DNA of 8,867 nt, from NCBI GenBank assembly GCA_022451445.1, contig JAKUSY010000019.1, forward strand, positions 1 through 8,867, written 5' to 3'. Source of the DNA: Planctomycetota bacterium (GTDB lineage: Bacteria; Planctomycetota; UBA8108). Made by a program: the position numbers and the translations under genes. This document shows, piece after piece, positions 5,023 to 8,867 of the stretch (position 1 is its first letter; each line of letters begins with the position of its first letter). The notes below the pieces were generated by a model. The model was not told the DNA's origin. It ran no database searches and saw only the letters and a program-made list of their open reading frames with translations.

Positions 5023-7434
5023 ATGCAAGACAGGGCGCAGGTCCTGGTCATCGGCGGCGGCATCGTCGGCTGCAGCGCGGCCTACCACCTGGCAAAATCC
5101 GGCTGCCGGGATGTGCTGCTGGTCGAGAAGGGCGAGCTCACCAGCGGCTCCACCTGGCACGCCGCGGGACTGGTCGGCCAGCTGCGCTCGTCACGCAACG
5201 TAACCCGGATGCTCAAGCACTCGGTGGAATTGTACGAGAGCCTGGAGGCCGAGACCGGCCAGGCTACCGGCTGGAAGCAGGTCGGCGGACTGCGGCTGGC
5301 GTGCAGCGAGGAGCGCATGCAGGAGCTCCGCAAGGGCGCCACGACAGCCCGGAGCTTCGGCCTCGAGATGGAGCTGCTGAGCCCGAAGGAAGCTCTTGAG
5401 CTCTTCCCGATCATGAGCCCGAAGGATATCGTCGGCGGCGCCTTCCTGCCCACCGATGGCTATGCCGACCCCACCAGCGTCACCAGGGCCCTGGCCAAAG
5501 GCGCCCGGGATGGCGGCGTCACCATCGAGCGCGGGATCCGGGTAAAAGACTTCCTGGTAAAAGATCGACGGGTCGTCGGGGTACAGACCGACCAGGGAGA
5601 CATCGAGGTTGAAACCGTTCTCCTGGCGGCCGGGATGTGGTCGCGCCAGCTGGGAGCTCTCGCCGGGGTCAACGTGCCGCTGATCCCGGTCATGCATCAA
5701 TACCTCGTCACCGACAAGATCCCGGACATCCCGGCAGACCTGCCGACCATGCGTGATCCGGACAAGCTCGTCTATTACAAGGAAGAGGCCGGCGCCCTGG
5801 CCATGGGCGGCTACGAACATAACCCGATCCCCTGGTCTGTCGATGGCATCCCCGGTGATTTCGGCCAGCAGCTGCTGGAGCCTGATTTTGACCACTTCGA
5901 ACAGATCTCCCGGCTGGCGATCGAGCGCACCCCGCTGCTGGAGACGGCTGGCGTCCGCGAGCTGATCAATGGACCGGAATCCTTTACCCCCGATGGACAC
6001 TTCATCATGGGGCGCGCGCCGGAGCTCGACAACTTCTTCGTCGGCGCGGGCTTCAACGCCCACGGTATCGCCGCCGGCGGCGGCGCGGGACGGATGCTCG
6101 CTGAATGGATCCTCGAGGGCCGACCCAGCCTCGACCTCTGGAGCGTCGATATCCGCCGCTTCGGCGAACACCATCGTGAGCTCGGCTACGTCCGGGATCG
6201 CACCCTGGAACTCTACGGCAAACATTACTCCATCGCCTGGCCGGGAGCTGAACACGAATCCGGCCGGAAGCTCCGCATGAGCCCGCTCTACACGCGCCTC
6301 GCAGGCCAGGGAGCCGTCTTCGGCTCGAAATTCGGCTGGGAGCGGGCCAATTGGTTTGCGCCACCGGGCATCGAGGCCCGCGAAACTCACCCCTTCGGCA
6401 AGCCGGCGTGGTTCGAGCCCGTCGGCGCCGAGCACCGGGCCATCCGCGAAGCCGTAGCCCTGATCGACCAGACCCCCTTCAGCAAGCTCGAGGTGTCGGG
6501 CCCGGGCAGCTTCGAATTCCTCCAGCGGCTCGTGGCGGCGAACCTCGACAAAGCCCCCGGCGGGCTGACCTATACGCAATTGTGCAACGAGCGCGGCGGA
6601 ATCGAGTGCGACCTCACCATCGCGAGAGTCGAAGACGAGCGCTTCTACATCGTCACCGGCACAGCGTTCGGGGGCCACGACATGTCCTGGATCCGCGAAC
6701 ATCTCGACAGCAGCGGATCCATCGAGCTCACCGACATCACCGACACCCGGGCCGTCATCAACGTTTGCGGCCCGCGCTCGCGAGAATTGCTCGAAAGCGT
6801 CTGCGATGACCCATTCGACAACGAGTCCTTCCCCTTCGCCCACTGCCACCCGGTGCGGATCGGGAATACGACAATACTGGCCCTCCGGGTGACCTACGTC
6901 GGCGAGCTCGGCTGGGAGCTGCACATGCCGATGGACGGAGCCACCGAGGTCTATGACCTGCTGGCGGAGTCCGGAAAAACTCTCGGCGTTCAGAACGCGG
7001 GGTACCGGGCGATCGAATCCTGCCGGCTGGAGAAGGGCTACCGCTACTGGAGCACGGACCTGACCGCCGATTACACGCCCTGGGAGGCGGGGCTCGGCTT
7101 CTGCGTCACGCTCGACAAGGGGGACTTCATCGGCCGCGAAGCCCTCCTGGAAGCAAAAGAGCGGGGAGTCTCCCGAAAGCTCTGCTGCTTTACCCTCGAA
7201 GAATACAGGCCCCTGAACGGGGGCGAGACCATCTCCCGGGGAGGAGAGGTACTCGGCGTATTGACCAGCGGCGGCTATGGCTACACCATCGGCCAGTCGA
7301 TCGCCTACGGATACATCCCCTCCGAGCTGACGGCGGAATCCGACTTCGAGGTCGAGGTCATGGGGGAGCCTGTCCGGGCGATCCGCCACGACGGCGCTCT
7401 CTACGACAGCAAACGCGAGCGGATCCTCTCCTGA
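5023..7434 (+). CDS. FAD-dependent dimethylglycine/sarcosine dehydrogenase-type protein with GcvT domain
   Basis: This protein probably oxidatively demethylates an N-methylated glycine (dimethylglycine or sarcosine) and passes the released one-carbon unit to tetrahydrofolate. It has 803 residues, the usual family size, in three parts: an N-terminal DAO-type FAD domain (about 5-370), the short linker domain typical of the family (about 375-430), and a GcvT aminomethyltransferase-like folate module (about 460-795). The dinucleotide motif is GGGIVG (11-16). H46 in STWHAAGL matches the histidine that covalently binds FAD in mammalian dimethylglycine dehydrogenase, and H225 in PVMHQYLVT lies in a family-conserved active-site strand. 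In the GcvT part I see NERGGIECD (522-530), whose D530 aligns with the conserved Asp, and YVGELGWELH (625-634). Substrate choice between dimethylglycine, sarcosine and related amines is not resolved by sequence. It ends 11 bp from the convergent Fe-S protein gene, whose family works in the same electron route. Confidence 0.9.
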   Translation: MQDRAQVLVIGGGIVGCSAAYHLAKSGCRDVLLVEKGELTSGSTWHAAGLVGQLRSSRNVTRMLKHSVELYESLEAETGQATGWKQVGGLRLACSEERMQELRKGATTARSFGLEMELLSPKEALELFPIMSPKDIVGGAFLPTDGYADPTSVTRALAKGARDGGVTIERGIRVKDFLVKDRRVVGVQTDQGDIEVETVLLAAGMWSRQLGALAGVNVPLIPVMHQYLVTDKIPDIPADLPTMRDPDKLVYYKEEAGALAMGGYEHNPIPWSVDGIPGDFGQQLLEPDFDHFEQISRLAIERTPLLETAGVRELINGPESFTPDGHFIMGRAPELDNFFVGAGFNAHGIAAGGGAGRMLAEWILEGRPSLDLWSVDIRRFGEHHRELGYVRDRTLELYGKHYSIAWPGAEHESGRKLRMSPLYTRLAGQGAVFGSKFGWERANWFAPPGIEARETHPFGKPAWFEPVGAEHRAIREAVALIDQTPFSKLEVSGPGSFEFLQRLVAANLDKAPGGLTYTQLCNERGGIECDLTIARVEDERFYIVTGTAFGGHDMSWIREHLDSSGSIELTDITDTRAVINVCGPRSRELLESVCDDPFDNESFPFAHCHPVRIGNTTILALRVTYVGELGWELHMPMDGATEVYDLLAESGKTLGVQNAGYRAIESCRLEKGYRYWSTDLTADYTPWEAGLGFCVTLDKGDFIGREALLEAKERGVSRKLCCFTLEEYRPLNGGETISRGGEVLGVLTSGGYGYTIGQSIAYGYIPSELTAESDFEVEVMGEPVRAIRHDGALYDSKRERILS

Positions 7435-7445
7435 GCGGCGGCCGC

Positions 7446-8867
7446 CTAGACCTGGGAGCCGGGAAGTCGCTCGGCAACCAGCTCGGCAATGTCCCGCACC
7501 TCGACAGAGCTCTCAGCCGCATCGCGGGCATCCGTCATCATCGTCATGCAGAAGGGGCAGCCCACGGCCACCGTCTCCGGATCCGTCTCCCTCATTTGAT
7601 TCCAGCGTTCGGAGTTGATCCGCTCCCCCGTATCCTCCTCCATCCACATCCGCCCGCCACCGGCTCCGCAACAGAAGCCGCTTTTTCCCGACTGGGCCGG
7701 CTCCACCACATCGAGGCCGGCCGAGCGCAGGACCGCCCGGGGCGCCTCCACCACGTCATTCTGGCGCGCGAGATAGCAGGGGTCATGAAAAGACCCCTTC
7801 ACAGCTTCGCCGTCGGCAAGCTCCAGGCGTCCGGAGGAAAGAAGCTCCTCGATATACTCGGCGTGATGGACAACCTCGTAATCTCCGCCAAGCTCCGGGT
7901 ACTCGTTGCGAATCGTATTGAAGCAATGGGGACAGGTGGTCAGGATGCGTTCGAAGCTCGCCGCCGACAGGGTCTCGATATTCGCCCCGGCAAGCTCGGT
8001 ATAGGTAAACTCATCCCCCATTCTCCGGGCGGGATCTCCCGTGCAGCATTCGCCCTTGCCGAGGATGGCGAAGCGCACCCCCGCCGCCCGCAGGATGTTG
8101 ACCATGGCCACCGTGACCTTCCGGCTGCGCCGATCGTAGCTGCCGGCGCAGCCGACCCAGAAGAGCACCTCGGGCGAGGGCTCCTCCTCGAGGGTCGGCA
8201 CGTCGAGGCCTTCGGACCAGTCGGCGCGGTCTTCACGCGGCATGCCCCAGGGATTGCCTGTGGCGGCGACCGACCTGAGCGCAGCCTGGGCGCTGCCCCG
8301 GATCTCCCCCTCCCCCACGAGGTGACGCCGCAGGTCGACGATCGCCCCGAGCTGGTCAATATGAACCGGGCACTCCTCCACACAGGCCCCGCAGCTCGTG
8401 CAGGCCCAGAGAACCTCCGGGCTGATCTCCTCACCGTGCAGTCCCTCATCGGAACGCCCAAGCGCCCCGGCGACATCCAGCACCACCTTCATGGGAGAGA
8501 GCTCCTTGCCGGTGGCGGTCGCCGGGCAGGCCTCCTGGCAGCGGGCGCACTCGGTGCAGGCATCGAAGCTCATGAGCTGGCGGCGCGTGAAGTCAGACAC
8601 CTTCCCGACTCCGTAGCGGCCGGTCTCCTCGACCTCCTCCATCGAAACCTCGCTATACCTGCCGGCCTTGCGGTCCTCGCGCAGGGCAATATTGACTGGC
8701 GCGAAGAAGATATGGCGCAGCTTGCAATAGGGCGTCAGGGCGATAAAGACCATCGAGAGGATCATGTGAAAGACCCAGGTGCCGAGATGAACGGCGGCGA
8801 GGAGGCCCGGGTCAAGCCCCTCGAGGCCCAGGGCAAGATTCCAGCCGACAAAGCTCCAGCGCTCGAA
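7446..8867 (-). CDS. Membrane Fe-S oxidoreductase, EMO/DgcB-like (NarI-like, 2x[4Fe-4S], 2x CCG; N-terminus missing)
   Basis: This looks like a membrane-bound electron carrier that passes electrons from a flavoprotein or ETF to quinone. The frame stays open from the right edge; 473 C-terminal residues are visible and the start lies outside. The ATG at 8763-8765 is internal, because the 34 codons before it continue a family-typical membrane segment. In fragment numbering: last transmembrane helix of a NarI-like heme-b domain at about 22-45 with candidate heme ligands H27 and H34, followed by PYCKLRHIF (46-54); two ferredoxin motifs C104/C107/C110/C114 and C156/C159/C162/C166; then two complete CCG motifs, C240/C274-C275/C312/C315 and C364/C399-C400/C437/C440. 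All expected cluster ligands are present. The architecture fits ETF:menaquinone oxidoreductase (EMO) and the dimethylglycine demethylation protein DgcB; it is longer than soluble GlpC-like relatives. An etfBA pair could lie to the right, which this window cannot show. Confidence 0.88.
   Translation of the reverse strand, partial: FERWSFVGWNLALGLEGLDPGLLAAVHLGTWVFHMILSMVFIALTPYCKLRHIFFAPVNIALREDRKAGRYSEVSMEEVEETGRYGVGKVSDFTRRQLMSFDACTECARCQEACPATATGKELSPMKVVLDVAGALGRSDEGLHGEEISPEVLWACTSCGACVEECPVHIDQLGAIVDLRRHLVGEGEIRGSAQAALRSVAATGNPWGMPREDRADWSEGLDVPTLEEEPSPEVLFWVGCAGSYDRRSRKVTVAMVNILRAAGVRFAILGKGECCTGDPARRMGDEFTYTELAGANIETLSAASFERILTTCPHCFNTIRNEYPELGGDYEVVHHAEYIEELLSSGRLELADGEAVKGSFHDPCYLARQNDVVEAPRAVLRSAGLDVVEPAQSGKSGFCCGAGGGRMWMEEDTGERINSERWNQMRETDPETVAVGCPFCMTMMTDARDAAESSVEVRDIAELVAERLPGSQV

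Noticed and set aside
4458..5399. Plus-strand 313-codon open frame across the divergent intergenic region
   Set aside because: It is antisense to the esterase signal peptide and out of frame with the dehydrogenase FAD domain; its translation resembles nothing recognisable.
5191..7389. A 732-codon open frame on the minus strand opposite the dehydrogenase gene
   Set aside because: It lies fully antisense to a gene with clear family motifs along its whole length, its translation shows no recognisable domain and is of the Arg/Ala/Gly/Asp/Val-rich shadow type, and such frames are common opposite GC-rich genes.
8763..8765. ATG as the start of the Fe-S protein
   Set aside because: The frame continues without a stop to the window edge, and the upstream residues form the remainder of a NarI-like membrane helix, so the gene is truncated by the window and does not start here.

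Overview
The window is GC-rich bacterial chromosomal DNA with densely packed metabolic and transport genes. I see no rRNA, tRNA, CRISPR array, insertion sequence or phage gene. Two Sec-type signal peptides, an oligopeptide/dipeptide ABC importer and a membrane-anchored Fe-S electron carrier suggest a heterotrophic, respiring, probably Gram-negative bacterium. The gene mix (planctomycete-like secreted esterase, S9 peptidase, EMO/DgcB-type Fe-S protein, GcvT-fused amine dehydrogenase) would fit Myxococcota/Desulfobacterota-type lineages or Planctomycetota. That placement is inference and weakly held.

Layout. (1) 1-1626, plus strand: the 3' part of a DppD/OppD-type ATPase gene, then a complete DppF/OppF-type ATPase gene overlapping it by 8 bases. 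This is the distal end of a peptide (or nickel/solute) importer operon whose binding protein and permeases lie to the left. (2) 1627-1741: a short convergent gap with no convincing terminator. (3) 1742-4793, minus strand: a two-gene operon, a secreted alpha/beta-hydrolase esterase followed 46 bp later by a secreted S9 (prolyl-oligopeptidase-family) peptidase. (4) 4794-5022: a 229-bp divergent intergenic region with an operator-like inverted repeat and a GC-hairpin/T7 element pointing toward the next gene. (5) 5023-7434, plus strand: an 803-residue dimethylglycine/sarcosine dehydrogenase-type flavoprotein with a C-terminal folate-binding GcvT module. (6) 7446-8867, minus strand: the C-terminal 473 residues of a NarI-like/ferredoxin/CCG-domain membrane Fe-S protein resembling EMO (ETF:menaquinone oxidoreductase) or DgcB, running off the right edge.

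How the genes may work together. The secreted peptidase could make oligopeptides that the neighbouring ABC importer takes up. The flavoprotein would demethylate an N-methylglycine, load the one-carbon unit onto tetrahydrofolate, and pass electrons (classically via ETF) to the quinone pool. The convergent Fe-S protein belongs to a family that does exactly that last step. The families are recognised with good confidence; the pairings are inferences from proximity. No clearly new system is visible. The parts most worth a second look are the structured leader of the dehydrogenase gene and the dehydrogenase/Fe-S protein pairing.
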